The notes: generated from the letters alone by a model not told the origin. 64,000 nucleotides of DNA from Plantago ovata (GCA_028274465.1 CM051455.1:55508738-55572737); one strand, 5' to 3'. Counted from the stretch's first letter, positions 1 to 11,986 are shown. A program made the numbers and translations.

Positions 1-204
1 ACACGTGTCTCTTGATCAAACAACAGTTGTGTCTTGCACTCGATCAAACACCTGTTGATTCTTTATATACGTTGTAAGTTCATTTTGGGCGGTTAACAAG
101 TTTGATCAATACAGAATTAGATTCTCTCAATTTAGCCTAATAATTCAACTAGTTTCCCGAGCGTTTGTGAGAATTGGAATCTAGAGCCTTGGTACTACGC
201 AAAA
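1..204. other. Possible 3' end of a gypsy LTR and leader
   Basis: There is no open frame here. The stretch lies directly upstream of a gag-like frame that begins near 205, so by position it may be the tail of a 5' LTR plus leader. No second copy is visible in the window to prove an LTR, and no convincing primer-binding site was found. Confidence 0.25.
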
Positions 205-1077
205 ATGGTGACTCCAAATAACACACAGTTCGAATCGGAACTCTGAAAAAGTCGGTTGTAGAGACGTAATCAGAGCTGTATGAAACGGCGAAGGTTCAAT
301 CGGAGCTGGTATGAGTTCAAGGTGAGATGGCTCGAGCTCAGGAGGAAAGTGCAACAACTCAAACTAAGCAACTCAGAGAGATCATGATGTTGCTCACTAC
401 AACACACAATCCACAAACTCACTGTCGGTCGGAGAACTTGGAGATTCCGGAGGTATGTACTGAAACTGACGATTCGTTTGCACTTACATACAATAAGAGT
501 GTACATATGGACTTTCCTCGATTTGATGGTGTAGATTTGCGTGGATGGTGTAGACTTGACCAATGCTCCTGCAACATTTCAGAATACGATGAATGAAGTG
601 TTCAAAGAATGTCTGGGAAACTTTGTATTGGTTATTTTTTATGACATTTTAATCTACATCAAAGATATAATGCAATATAAGGAGCATTTATCGAGAGTAT
701 TTGAGCTGCTCATGGCACATATTTTATTGGCAATATAAAAGTGGAAAACCTATTTGCTACATGCACCTTTCACAATCAGAACTGATAAGAGGAGTCTCAA
801 ATTTTTGGTTGATAAAAAATTTTATACTCCAGTTCCACACAAGTATATGACCAAGCTACTTGGCTTGGAGTATAAAATAGAATTATGACCAAGCTACTTG
901 GCAACAAAGTAGTTGATGCTTTGTATAAGAGAGATGTCAAAGATCAAGAATCAAAAGTGTTAGTTGTTTCTGGTGTGTAACCAAAGTGAGTTCAGGAGTT
1001 GTTAGCAAGATTATATTCAGCTGTTGATGAGGCTATTCTCACCCATTATACTGCTCTTGCCAATTTCGATATGATTT
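205..1077 (+). mobile_element. Ty3/gypsy remnant, left part (gag, RT, RNase H pieces)
   Basis: This is a fossil LTR retrotransposon. A gag-like stretch (about 205-540) contains VHMDFPRFDGVDLRGW, matching the gypsy gag pattern 'lDFPkFdG.dprgW'. A reverse-transcriptase piece (about 541-738) has LTNAPATFQNTMNEVF followed by the degraded catalytic box region FYDILIYI. A piece at about 770-960 resembles the gypsy RNase H (TDKRSLKFLVDKK, then GNKVVDALYKRDV). The same element resumes as integrase at about 5.9 kb, because a copia element is inserted between the two halves. It is clearly broken in several places and old. The lineage within gypsy is not resolved. Confidence 0.75.
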
Positions 1078-1434
1078 TGTGAAAGTTTAGAGAGGATAAA
1101 TAATGAAAGACATTGTGGCTTGGTTAATTGTGTATCTAGTATATTTCAGAAGTTACAACTAAGGCCTATATATAATAGTAAAACTAGACAGCAAATAATA
1201 TAGCAATAAATAAACAGATTTGTGGGTATGGGTGTGGGAATGGGCCTTCATTTCTTTTTTAATAATTGAACCATTACAATTTCACAAGTAGCATTACAAA
1301 GCTAGTAATGAACTATAAATAATCTCGTACTTGGCGAGAATTGAACCTATGACCTCTAGTGTCATAACACCTCAATCTAACCAATTGAGCTAGACCTCAT
1401 TGGTTGCCTTCATTTCTTGACTGTTTAGGTTGCT
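1078..1434 (-). repeat. Left (3') LTR of the copia element, split by a SINE
   Basis: Starts TGTGAAAGTTTAGAG, like the right LTR at 5692. The two can be followed side by side until about 1243, where a SINE interrupts. Similarity resumes with TTGCCTTCATTTCTTGA after the SINE. The inner end is uncertain because the copies diverge near 1425-1434. Confidence 0.75.
1257..1405 (-). mobile_element. tRNA-derived SINE inside the copia LTR
   Basis: Read on the minus strand, the head carries a pol III A box (TAGCTCAATTGGTTAGA) and a B box (GGTTCAATTCTC) with tRNA-like spacing, and the 3' end is A-rich (complement of the T run at 1255-1260). It is flanked by a direct duplication GCCTTCATTTCTT at 1244-1256 and 1406-1418. 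The uninterrupted copy of the same LTR near 5860 has only one copy of this sequence. Length is about 149 bp, ordinary for plant SINEs. It is not a functional tRNA gene: it has a SINE body, a tail and target duplications. Family name not assigned. Confidence 0.85.
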
Positions 1435-4400
1435 TCTTGCTTCACATATTCCATGAGCAACAACCCTGAACTCAGCTTCTGCACTGCTTTTTGCCACAAC
1501 ATTTTGCTTCTTGCTTCTCCAAGTAACTAGGTTACCCCAAACAAAGGCACAATATCCGGTGGTAGACCTTCGATCTTCTGTGGAAACGGCCCAATCAGCA
1601 TCGGTAAAGATGGCCATTCCTCTGTCATTCCCCTTTTTGAGAAAAAGTCCTTTACCGATGGTTCCTTTCAGATATCGAAGGATCATGTAAAGTGCTTTCA
1701 TGTGTATCTCCTTTGGTGAGTGCATGTTTTGGCCATGCTGACGACAAATGCAATATCTGGTCTCGTGTGAGAAAGATATATGAGTTTGCCAACAAGTTTT
1801 TGATATCGTCCTGGGCCCACTTGATTTCCAACTTTGCCCGTTGCTTTTCCAGGTTCAACCGGTGTGTCAGAGGGATTGCATCCCAACATTCCGGTCTCGG
1901 TGAGAAAATATAGAAAATACTTCCGTTGGGAAATAGAAATGCCCTTTGCTGATATTGCAATTTCCATCCCTATAAAATATCGAAGTTGTCCCAAGTCTTT
2001 CACCTCAAATTCCCTTGCAAGTACTCGTTTGATTCTCTCTATTTCTAACAAGTCGTCACCTGTCAAGATAATGTCATCCACATAAACAATCAAGATGCTC
2101 TTCTTACCTTCCTTTTGTCGGTAGAACATGGTATGATCAGATTGTCATTGATGGTATCCTTGATGTTTAATCACCTTGGCGAACCTATCAAACCACGCCT
2201 TTGGTGACTGTTTAAGACCGTACAAAGATTTCTTTAACTTGCATACAAGACTTTCCTCTCCTTTTCTGCCAAAACCTGGTGGTATAGTCATGTACACTTC
2301 CTCTTTCAAATCTCCATTTAAAAATGTATTCTTAATGTCAAGTTGTTGAAGAGGCCAATCCATGTTGACTGTTAACGATAAGATGACTCATATTGTGTTG
2401 AGCTTTGCTACTGGTGCAAAAGTTCCGTTGTAGTCAATGCCATAGGTCTGGCTGAACCCTTTTGCCACTAATCGAGCCTTGTATAGTTCAACTGTTCCAT
2501 CCGCTTTGTATTTGACAGTAAACACCCATTTACATCCAACTGGTTTCTTCCCTCTACGCAGATTTACAAGATTCCATGTCTCGTTCCATTCAAGAGCCTT
2601 CATTTCCTCCATAACAGCTTCTTTCCACTTGGGATCCTTTAATAATTCTTGAACATTCTTAGGAATTCGTATGTTGTCAAGATTAGAAGTAAATGCACGA
2701 AAACGAGTAGACAAGTGATTATAGGACATGTATTTAGCGACAGGATGGAGTGTGCATGTTCTTGGTTGTTTCCTAAAAGCAACGGGTAGATGAATATCCG
2801 GGGAATGAGAATTACCTGATTGAGTAGTAGAATCCAGATTTAGGGCTATCGTCGGTTCCGACTCTTGGAGTGCCTCAGGTGTGAGTTGTTTTTCATCTTT
2901 TGACTTTGGCCTTCTAGAGTAAACTAGTATCTCCTTGTAAGTTTGTTTGCCTACATCTCTTCCTAAACTCAAGTGTTCTTTATCGTTTTGGATACTAGAT
3001 TCAGGTTTAACGGAAGTGGTAGAGTTGTGTGGTTCAGCGGAATATGTTGGTTTTGGTGTAGGGGTTTGTGGTGTAATGACTGGTGCACATGGTGATATGT
3101 CAAAGTTAAAAAACTGAGCTTCACTTTGAGTCTCCCCCTGAAGCGAAAACTTCTGAAAATATGGTTGATTTTCAAAGAATGTGACATCCATACTAACATA
3201 TATTTTTCTTGTTGTTGGGTCAAAACATTTGTACCCCTTTTGTGTTGGTGAATAATCAATGAACACACATTTTCTGGCACGAGGGTCAACCTTATTGCGT
3301 TTTTTAGGATAGATATAGAGAAATGATGTGCAACCAAAGATTTTGAGGGGCATATGACAGAGAAGGAGAGAGTTGGGGTAGTATTTTTGTAGTTTTGCTA
3401 CAGGGGTCTCAAAAGAGAGTACGCTACTGGGCATAGGGTTGATGGGGGTAGGCTGAAGTAAGGATGGCATCACCCCAAAAATGTTTGAGTACATTAGTTG
3501 TGAACATTATGACTCGAATGACTTCGAGTAGGTGCCGGTTTTCACGTTCATCTATGCCATTTTGTTGGGGAGTATCAACACATGAGCTTTGGTGAATTAT
3601 CTCATGTTGTTGAAGATAATTACCTAACATGGTGTTGAAGTACTCTGTTCCATTATCGGTGCGGATAATTTGAATATTACCTGCAAAATTGGGTTTGGAT
3701 CATGGCATGGAAATTTATGAAGGTGCTTTGGACATCAAATTTGTCTTTTAACAAGTAAACCCAACAAACTCGAGTGAAAGTTACAAACCCTTTTGCATTC
3801 ATCCTAGTGTGTGTTCGGGTAGGGCCCCATACATCACTATGAATAAGTGCGAAAGGTTTAGATGGTTTGTAACTTATCTTTGGGAAGGAGGTTCGGTGGT
3901 GTTTTGCAAGTTTGCAGATATCACATTTATGCTCAACACCAGTTTTATTTCGGAGAATATTAGGGAATACATGCTTCAAGTATTGGAAACTGGGATGTTT
4001 CAATCTAATATGCCATAACAATAAATCAATATCCTTAGTAGTAGATGCGGACTCACAAGTTGCAATTTGACATTTGTCACTTTTGTTAGTCTCATCAAAA
4101 TAGTAAAGCCCCTCACATTCCTTCGCACTGCCAATCGTCTTCCCCGAAGATAGGTCCTGAAACAAACAGTAAGCAGGAAAGAATTTAGTTGTGCAGTTCG
4201 AATTTTTGGTGAGTTGGCTAATAGAGAGTAAATTGCATGAAAGATTTGGGACATGAAGAACCGACTCTAGTGTAATGGAATCAGGTAACCTAATACTCCC
4301 TTTTCCTACTACTGATGAAAGAGATCCATCTGCAATTTTTACTTTCAAATTATCAGTGCATGGTAAGTAAGAAGTAAATAATTGATATGAATCATTCATA

Positions 4401-5674
4401 TGGTCAGAAGCACCAGAATCAATAATCCAAGGGGTTCTAACTTGAGAGGTATTTAACGCATGGAGAAAGTTACATCTATGAGCTTGGGAACTTGAAGCAA
4501 CTAACTTACCATAATTTTGGAATTTTTGGAACATTTGGAAGATTTGGTTCATCTGTTTTGCATTAAGGGGTCCTCCTATATTATTTTGCTCTCCTGGAAA
4601 TTCCTTTGTAGTAAGATAACCACGATTTTTATTGTTCTGCCTTGGCTTCCAGTCAGCAGGTTTTCCATGGATTTCCCAACAATTATCTTCAATATGCCCA
4701 GTCTTCTTGCAATGGTCACACCAGGCCCTCCTTTTTGTTGAGAATTTCCTTGCCCATTGGTCCTGCTTTGACTGATGTAAGACTGAGTCTCAAGCCCATT
4801 AACACGAAGCCCCAAGTCACTCTTTCTATTTCCATAAAGAACACGATCTGCACATCCTCCACCATCAATCATTAGTGCTGATGAATCTACAACACCACCA
4901 CTGGTCAACACTCCGGCTCCATCAGAATTTGTACCGCCTGGTATCAGAGATTCCTGCAACATGACCATCCTCCCCTGTTCTTCACGTCTGACTTCATTGA
5001 ATGCCTGTCGTGGTGTTGGGAGGGGCCTGCTGCTGAGGATTCTGCCACAAACATCATCATATATTCGATCAATTCCGGCCAGAAATTCAAAAACCCGTTC
5101 ATTTTCAAGTTTCTTTTTAAACTTGGTGCTATCTCCTGCACACTCCCATTCTTCTTCACAATTGAGATCCAACTATTGCTATAGTGACACCATCTCGTTG
5201 AAGTAATCAGTGACTTCTCGATTTCCTTGGATAGTGTGCCACAATCGAGCTTTTATCTCGAAGATTTGAGCAACATCTTCAGTACCAGAATAGGATCACT
5301 GCCGACCAAACAACTCTTGTTGTTGGTAGAAAGAGATAAGTTTTTCCTATATTGGTAATCATGGACTGAATTAGCCATGAAATCACCATGGAGTTCTTTG
5401 ATTTCCACCTCTGCAGAGAAGTGCTAACTGCTGGCCGTTTTGTTTCATCGGTCAGGTAACCCATCTTGCCTTTGCCTTCAAGGACAAGTGTGATGGTTTG
5501 AGCCCATTCCCGATAGTTTTTCCCTTTCAATTTTTCAATGAGAAATTGAAATGATGTATCCATTGGGATTCTGCTGAATATATCATCATCTTTTATGGCA
5601 ACTGTACCAGGGGCTGTAGATTTTTGGGTCTGCGACAAGTTTTCGTCGTCAACCATTGGTAAGTGGTTTCAGTA

Positions 5675-5691
5675 CCATGGCTCTGGTACCA
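5675..5691 (-). other. Copia primer-binding site (initiator tRNA-Met type)
   Basis: The minus strand reads TGGTACCAGAGCCATGG directly inside the LTR, one base off the canonical TGGTATCAGAGC core that pairs with the 3' end of initiator tRNA-Met. It fixes 5692 as the inner LTR edge and shows the element's orientation. Confidence 0.85.
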
Positions 5692-5882
5692 TGTGAAAGT
5701 TTAGAGAGGATAGATAATGAAAGACATTGTGGCTTGGTTAATTGTGTATCTAGTATGTTTCAGAAGTTACAACTACGGCCTATATATAATAGTAAAACTA
5801 GACAACAAATAACATAGCAATAAATAAATAGATATGTGAGCATGGGTGTGGGAATGGGTTGCCTTCATTTCTTGATTGTGCA
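5692..5882 (-). repeat. Right (5') LTR of the copia element
   Basis: Starts TGTGAAAGTTTAGAG beside the primer site and is similar to 1078-1243 plus 1406-1425, about 190 bp. A short LTR of this size is normal for some copia lineages. The outer end (near 5873-5882) is not exact, and I could not settle a 5-bp target duplication. Confidence 0.8.
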
Positions 5883-6590
5883 GGCTGCTAGTCCACTTGC
5901 TAATAATTTATCCACTTGCTTATTTACTCATCCACTTGCTTATTTACTTTCAACAGATTTATATGCACAATGGATTTCTGAGATATAAGGGAAGATTGTA
6001 TGTAGGTAGTGATGGTGATTACAGAGAAATGGTGGTCAGAGCCTTGCATGAAAGTGTAGAAGGTGGACACTCTAGAGTGTTGGCTACATTCCATAAAGTA
6101 GATGTTGCATTTGGATGATCAACTATTATAGCCTCTTGCCTCAAAGTTGTTAGTGAATGTGAGTTTTATCAGAGGAGCAAGGGAGAACATGTGAGATCAC
6201 CTTAGTTGTTACATCCTTTATCAATTCCTGAGCAGGCTTGGCAACATGTCTCCATTGATTATATAGAAAAGCTTTCTAAATCTGGTGGGTTTAAATTATA
6301 TTGGTGGTGGTTGAAAGGTTTACTAAATTCTCACATTTAATTTCATTGCTCTATCTCATCCATTCACAACTTCTTAGGCAGAACAATTGGTCTTAGATAC
6401 TGTGTGCAAATTGCATGGCATTACTAGTACAATTGTATCTGACAAAGATAGGGTGTTTACTAATGTTTTCTATAAGGAGTTACTAGATAAACTAGGAGTG
6501 CAAAGCCTATTGAACACGACTTACCATTCACAAACAGATGGCCAAACAAAAGAGGGTTAGTCAATGCCTGGAGAATTACCTCAGGTGCAT
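5883..6590 (+). mobile_element. Ty3/gypsy remnant, right part (integrase)
   Basis: Continuation of the gypsy fossil after the copia insertion. The integrase zinc-binding region is visible as LRYKGRLYVGSDGDYREMVV and ALHESVEGGHSRVLATFHKV. Further on, in more than one frame, are pieces matching the integrase core: QHVSIDYIEKL, LHGITSTIVSDKDRVFTNVF and TTYHSQTDGQTKE. The order after RNase H is the Ty3/gypsy order, which supports one split element. It is broken at several points. No 3' LTR was recognised downstream. Confidence 0.75.
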
Positions 6591-9195
6591 GTGTGGTCAA
6601 TCACCTCCGTGTCATTATGTGAACGAGTCATACATAGTTCAAAGTAATCCATTTGTTCATTTGTATATTTATGTTTGTTGACACACATATATATAATCAT
6701 ACATATATCGTTATTGTCTATGTTATACGTTTCAGTACGTGCTGCATGAATAGGACGATGAGCCTACTCTCTCTCTCTAGGCTCTCCAACAAGTCCACCA
6801 CCAACCGTTCAGGATATTGAACTTTGGTGATCGTCTTGTTAACCACTAATCTGGCTTCCACTAAGCGAGTTTGATTGACCTCTCTCATAGTGTAGTGCTC
6901 ATTCACTCGATTCCACTCGAATAGTCATCGATATAATCATTACACGATGACGTCGCTAAGCTTGTATTACCACTACAGATCCTTCACAGTTGACTCGTAG
7001 AACGAATATATGCAAAAGTCATTAACCTTATTTCGTCTACCTCTTATCCAAGAATACCATTGCGTTCAACGGAGAAATCTAGCTTCCCGTTAGGGAAACT
7101 TGAGCTGAGGACTTAGTTTCTGTAACAAACCAACTTAACAAGGGAGTCAAACTCTGTTTTCCAATCACGGAGCAAGTGAATCTATTTGAGTCACACACGT
7201 TCCCTTATACGCATGCATAACTAGATAGCCCAATAAAGCAAGACTGGAGACACGAGTTGATGAACACTCCATGCATAGTCGAATTTACCTAGCCATACGC
7301 ATTAGTTCATCCATGTGATAACCGGTTACGATCTGTTACTGATCATCAATGATGATACTCACTTGAACAACTCAACTAACCTCAACTTAACGTTAATTCT
7401 AGTGCGTTGTTCGTTTCTTGTCACGTTCGGGTCCCATATGATTTTCTCAACCACATGAAGTGGTTCATATATAATCTTGCTCGATCAGTCACCTTGGACA
7501 AGACAACCCACCATAGGTGATAGCATCACCCAGGTATAGGATCCCAACAAAGGAACTTTATCCTCATGTCTCAATCCTAAAGACATGAACGTCGCTAACC
7601 AGTTTTACAAACATCTTTCTTCGAAAGTCTAATTCTACTATATACAATAACATGTATACTAGACTTGAGGTTACCAAAATGAATGTCCGGATTTTTAGAG
7701 AATTGTTTAAGTACTTGTAATACGAAAGAATGTAAACAAGCCATGCAAGGAATTCGTAATATACTTAATTCGTACTAATTCAGACAACCAAAATGGTTTT
7801 ATTACAATGCACTAAAGAGAAATATTGCTCGACTAGCAGAACTCTACTAACATATATAGTTTACATTTCCATCATGGTATATTTGTTTATACTGCTTACT
7901 GATAAAACTATACACCGAATGACAACACACTTTCAGCACAAGCACAAAATCTTCTACACAAACCCTATTTAGAGGTGGGTATGATTTTACAAATTCAAAT
8001 TAAGTATAAAACTTAGCATAGTAAATTAAATATAAATTTTAGCATAATAGACGGTACAAATTCATAAATGCGCTCTACTGGATCCTACTTGTATAAGCTT
8101 GTCGTTTGCCCAACAACTATTTCTGTTGAGAGGTACACTGACTAGTACCCACTCACTTTCGCGTGATTGAATTCTTTGTGTTCTTTTCCTTCTTTACAAA
8201 ATATACAATTTCAAGGTTTTCTCTTTTCGGCCATCGATCGTTCATTTTTCCGTCCAAAATGAAAAGACAACAATGCGCTCATTCGAAATGTGGATCCGCA
8301 AGTGAGTCACTTCCATAATTTTTCTCTTTCCTCCATTTTTTTAATGCTATGTATGGTGAAAGAACGAATGCATATGTGTTTTTTTTTTCAAATCTAATAT
8401 TTTTCAAGCCCTTGAATATATATATTTATACCCTTGTAGATTGACTATATATATCTTATGCTTGTATTAGTAGATTCTGCCTTTTTTTTCCACCTAGAAA
8501 TTGTGACTGTGTAACAACTCGTAAGGGGCACTCAACTGGTTTTAATAGATGAATGCTAGAGTGTTTTACTTGACTTGTATCGTTTTCAGGCTATTCCACA
8601 AGTCTGATGGTTCATTCGGTGCACACTAAGGGTGGCAGTTATGGAATCAAATATCATTAAAGAAGAACAAAGGGAAAAAGAAAAATAAGATAAAATAAAA
8701 TATGTTATGTGTAATTAATTGTGTGTCCTTGTCCTTTCATGATGTCTTCTTGTGAATGTGTGTGCCGCGTATCCTTTTTATTTAGACTATACTAGTAGAT
8801 TGGATCCATAGAACTTTTTTCAGGTGATACTCTTGTTGTTATTCTCAAATTCTACTAGAAAGATATTTATATTTAAAAATTACAAGCCCTTGATCTTTAT
8901 TTAATTAAATAAAGAAGAAAAAAATATACTCGAATGTCTGAATATGTTTTTTTTTCTTTTTTTTTTTTAACTAGAGTTGCTAAAATATTTAAGACCATCT
9001 TAAATGGGAGCTGAAAATTGGGCTTGAAGGCTTCAAACTCAATTTTAAGCTCCTCTTGGATCTCACTTAGGCATCTGAGTGGACTTAGGCGTGTATGAGG
9101 AGGGTTTATTTTTTATTTTTGCTTTTTGTTTCTCTTTTGTTATTTTTTGTGTAGGGAAAGAATATTGTAGTTTAAAAAGAAATAAAAAATAAAGT
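6591..9195. other. Gene-free stretch, 6.6-9.2 kb
   Basis: No coding frame with a recognisable domain. The first 1.1 kb (to about 7.7 kb) is less AT-rich and irregular, like the non-coding or LTR part of a retroelement, but no paired copy or TG/CA ends could be set. The rest is AT-rich intergenic DNA. A small perfect-looking hairpin lies at 9007-9053. A short frame at 8259 (MKRQQCAHSKCGSA) is followed by a GTGAGT donor-like site but has no partner exon I could identify. Confidence 0.5.
9007..9053. repeat. Short inverted repeat (hairpin)
   Basis: GGAGCTGAAAATTGGGCTTG is followed at once by its near-perfect inverse ending AATTTTAAGCTCC. The arms are about 23 bp with almost no loop. A sequence of the same style (GAACTGAAAATCGGG, then CTGATTTTCAGCTC) occurs near 48.0-48.1 kb. 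Confidence 0.6.
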
Positions 9196-9538
9196 ACTTC
9201 CTCCGTCCAAAAACAAATTCAACACTTCATTTTGTTGACTTTTTCGAGGGTCGGTTTGAGGTGAAAAGTATAATTCTTATTTGGTAGAATTTGATTGTTG
9301 GAGGTGAAAATTTTGATCATAGTCTTAAGATGACATGGCGGAGGTGAAGAGTTTGAAAGTGTTATTGTTTTTTTTTTAAGATAAGTTCATTCAAAATCAA
9401 GTAGGGGTGTTACAATTGTTCGATGCAAGCTTTACTTGCTTCACACGGGTCGTAGACTTGGATAGATCATTACAAACAAAAGCTTGAACGCTAGAAGGAC
9501 AACTATCCCAAGATTGTGCTAAAGACCTATGTGATACA

Positions 9539-10895
9539 TTATTTGGGGGGGGGGGGGGGGGGGGGGATCTCTAAATTCTTTGTAAGCTCAAAAGCATTGC
9601 TTCCTTCCTTCGCAAGAAAATCAGCAACTTGGTTGGATTCCCGGTAGACAAAAGACAATTGTTCCACTCCTACTTGATCGGCTAGTTCTCTTACTTCACG
9701 CATCAGGTGTTGGTGCCTCACCACCGGCCGCGTTCTCCTGTAGAAACATTCAACAAGATATTGTGAGTCAATTTGGGCATATATATCTCTAAATCCTTTA
9801 TCTTTAGCAGTACTTAGAGCATACTTCAAGGCTAGCACTTCAGCCGTATTATTTATCGATTTTTCCTATGAACTTATAGGCTGCATGGAGTACTTGGCCA
9901 TTTAGATTCCTAAACACATAACCAACCCCAGCCAAGCCCGGATTATTTAAAGCTGAGCCGTCCGTGTTCAACATAATGCGATTCAGGGGAGGGGGATTCC
10001 ATTTACAGTCAATGTTTTGGGTCACCATGAGTTTTTCATCAAAATTTGCTTTTAAATCTTCTTGCAGCTTAACCAATTTCCTGTAAAGTTCATAGAAGTT
10101 AATAGGATAATGCTCATAAAGGTATTTATTACGAGCGTTCCAAACAAACCAACAAAAATTAGCTAGCTTAACACCCTTCTTCGTATTCAAGCCTAGTTCA
10201 AGGAAGGCCGCAATGATGCTAGAGTAAGTCGTTCCTTCCGGAAAATGTGTAAATCTAAAATATTTAAAGGCTTTACAATGAAGGAAGAGGTGTGAGCAAT
10301 CTTCTGCGGTCTCATTACAAAGGAAGCAATCTGGTTTTTCCATAATTCCTTTATTGTGGAGAAAACTAAAAGTTGGGAGCCTTCCATGAAGTAGAATCCA
10401 GCAGAAAAATTGGATGCGCGGGAGTGTTTTCATTTGCCAGATTTTCTCCCAAGGAAGATTAGGTGTTTCTGAGTTTTCCCTGATTAGTAAGTTATACGCC
10501 GATTTAACAGAAAAGGTACCATCTTTACTATTCCAAGCCAACAGATCATCCAGAGGTGACGAGGGAATTGGGTAGGCTAAGATTTCGAGAACTAAATCCT
10601 CTGGCAAAACACTTAAAAGTTTATCAGTTTTCCAATAATTGCCGGCTTCCAAGTAGTTACTCACAGGTTCATTTAAATCAACATTAGCATTAGTATAATC
10701 ACTGAGAACCTTATTATTTAACCAATTATCTTGCCAAAAGAGAGTGCTACTGCCGGAACCTATAATATGAGTTAAGGAATTCTCAAAGATGGGTCTAATT
10801 TTGAGAATTGAGTTCCAGAGCCAACTATTATTCGATTTTGGCTGAGCGTCCCGGAAGGAACAGTTAGGGAAGTACTTCTGTTTAAGGACATTCAC
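9539..10895 (-). pseudogene. LINE ORF2 C-terminus: zf-RVT domain and RNase H
   Basis: Two frames. The first (10895-9849, about 348 residues) contains the plant LINE zf-RVT region with conserved W residues and the cysteine/histidine cluster CFLCNETAEDCSHLFLHC. It then enters an RNase H domain at about residue 315 (LNTDGSALNNPGLAGVGYVF, first catalytic Asp in TDGS). The second frame (9838-9539) continues the RNase H: LALKYALSTA, DSQYLVE, and ESNQVADFLAKEG with the late catalytic Asp. The two frames are offset, so there is at least one frameshift near 9840. The carboxyl end runs into a 22-base G tract (poly-Pro on this strand). The upstream endonuclease and RT are absent because of 5' truncation. 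Confidence 0.88.
9545..9566. repeat. Homopolymer of 22 G
   Basis: An uninterrupted G22 tract lies at the end of the LINE RNase H frame, where it encodes proline on the minus strand. Its length is likely unstable and may not be exact in the assembly. Confidence 0.9.
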
Positions 10896-11309
10896 CCAAA
10901 GGCTATTTGAAAGTGTTATTGTTGAAGATAGTTTAAGTGTCTGTTTAACAAAATGAACTGATAAGGTGGATAATGACTATTGGTAATCTTATTTTCTTAT
11001 AAGTTACATAGAGTAAGTTCTCAATCTGTCACCTTCATTCACCAAAAAGATTTATTATGATCAAACAGTCTAATAATATGAAATCACCTTCTAAGACGAC
11101 TGATAAGGTGACGCCAAATACACACTAACACCATCATGCTATTTGTTTGTTGAAAGCATCACAACCAAATTGTATATATTAAATATATTTAATTAACATG
11201 CCAGATTAGTCCCTCTTTGTAAGTTACTCTTAATAATTATCTCATGAAAAGAATGAAAGCAATCAGTCTAAATGTCAATGATATGTTATAGGTTGTTCAC
11301 TCCGGAACA

Positions 11310-11986
11310 ATGGGCAACATAGCAACCAAGCAGGAAGAAGCAATGGTGGACCATTTGTTGTTGAATCAAGGTTGGAGCTCAGCAATGGCAGCAGCACACT
11401 CACACAACAAGAAAACTGCAGTAAGTAATTCTTTTCATGCTCAATTCTGATGTTGTTTTTCAATACCATTTTGTGAAGTACATGGTGTATGGTGTGCTTC
11501 ATAACTGGAATTATATACTCCCTGCAAAATGCGTCGATTTGTTTCATAAGCATGCATCTTAATTAGGAAAGAAGTATAAAAAGATTGATGGCCTAAACTG
11601 ATCAGTAGATATATTCATTGTGGGAGATGTTAAATTGCTAATTATTTTGCATCATATCAGGTCATGGAAATAGATACTGCGCAAAGAATGAGGTTCCGAT
11701 AGTGTGGAATTCCGTGAAAATCCAGAAGAAAAGGAGATCCACGGTACATGATCCTGATCCAACACTAATTGAAGGCAACTGGTTTACCAATGAGCTCTGT
11801 CAGAAGCTTATGAACGTGTATGTATCACCCGATAAGGGGCCAAAATACGACGAAATCTTCATCTACGAAAAGTGCAAGTTTATCCCTGACAATGAGATTG
11901 GTCTCGGAGCTATGCTGTTTCCACCACCACTTCCTCCTCCTACATACAACAAGTTCGTAACAAGAGCAGTTCATCCAAGTACCTAG
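11310..11986 (+). CDS. Unrecognised spliced open frame, possible host gene fragment
   Basis: Function not recognised. A first open piece starts at ATG 11310 in a fair context (AACAATGGG) and runs to a good donor (GTAAGT) at 11421: MGNIATKQEEAMVDHLL and so on, 37 residues. A second piece follows an acceptor (TATCAG) at 11660. In the frame GHGNRYCAKNEVPIVWNSVK it runs to a stop at 11986 and includes an EGNWFTNELCQKLMNVYV stretch, a lysine-rich patch and a proline-rich run near the end (LFPPPLPPPTYNKF). The two pieces do not join in phase with this donor and acceptor: exact joining gives an early stop after about 50 residues. So either the acceptor differs, the pieces belong to separate models, or the gene is broken. 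The codon pattern looks genic. Transposon origin was not evident. Confidence 0.4.

Larger units (their letters stand above)
1078..5882 (-). mobile_element. Ty1/copia LTR retrotransposon, decayed, inserted in a gypsy element
   Basis: This is a fossil copia element read on the minus strand. In order from its 5' end it shows: LTR (5692-5882); primer site (5675-5691); gag (KLKGKNYREWAQTI near 5500, then a second gag stretch near 5172-4600); protease (IDSGASDHM near 4420); gag-pre-integrase (LLWHIRLKHPSFQYL) and integrase with a zinc-finger-like HKCDICK; integrase C-terminus (about 3500-2900); reverse transcriptase (WPLQQLDIKNTFLNGDL, then YVDDIILTGDD near 2060); RNase H (about 1725-1430); and the other LTR from 1078. 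The domain order protease, integrase, RT, RNase H is diagnostic of copia. The two LTRs differ at roughly one position in seventeen over about 170 bp, so it is not recent. It is broken, with several breaks. It splits the gypsy element at 205-6590. Confidence 0.93.
9370..10905 (-). mobile_element. 5'-truncated L1-type LINE with 18-bp target duplication
   Basis: Minus-strand LINE 3' end. It starts inside ORF2 after the reverse transcriptase and ends in a short poly(A) (T run at 9368-9377 on the plus strand). It is flanked by the direct duplication TTTGAAAGTGTTATTGTT at 9352-9369 and 10906-10923. An exact 18-bp duplication, a poly(A) end and 5' truncation are the hallmarks of target-primed reverse transcription. 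The element sits in AT-rich DNA whose left part (from 9196, CTTCCTCCGTCC) resembles one end of a Stowaway MITE. Confidence 0.92.

Noticed and set aside
1257-1405. tRNA gene
   Set aside because: A and B boxes are present, but no full cloverleaf; the A-rich tail and the 13-bp flanking duplication make it a SINE.
1073-5878. 5-bp target duplication of the copia element (GATTT / GATTG)
   Set aside because: The right LTR end would then not finish in CA and the bases differ; not reliable.
11291-11320. QLQ-like start of a growth-regulating factor (LFTPEQWAT)
   Set aside because: Only nine residues in a frame that stops at once; no WRC domain follows.
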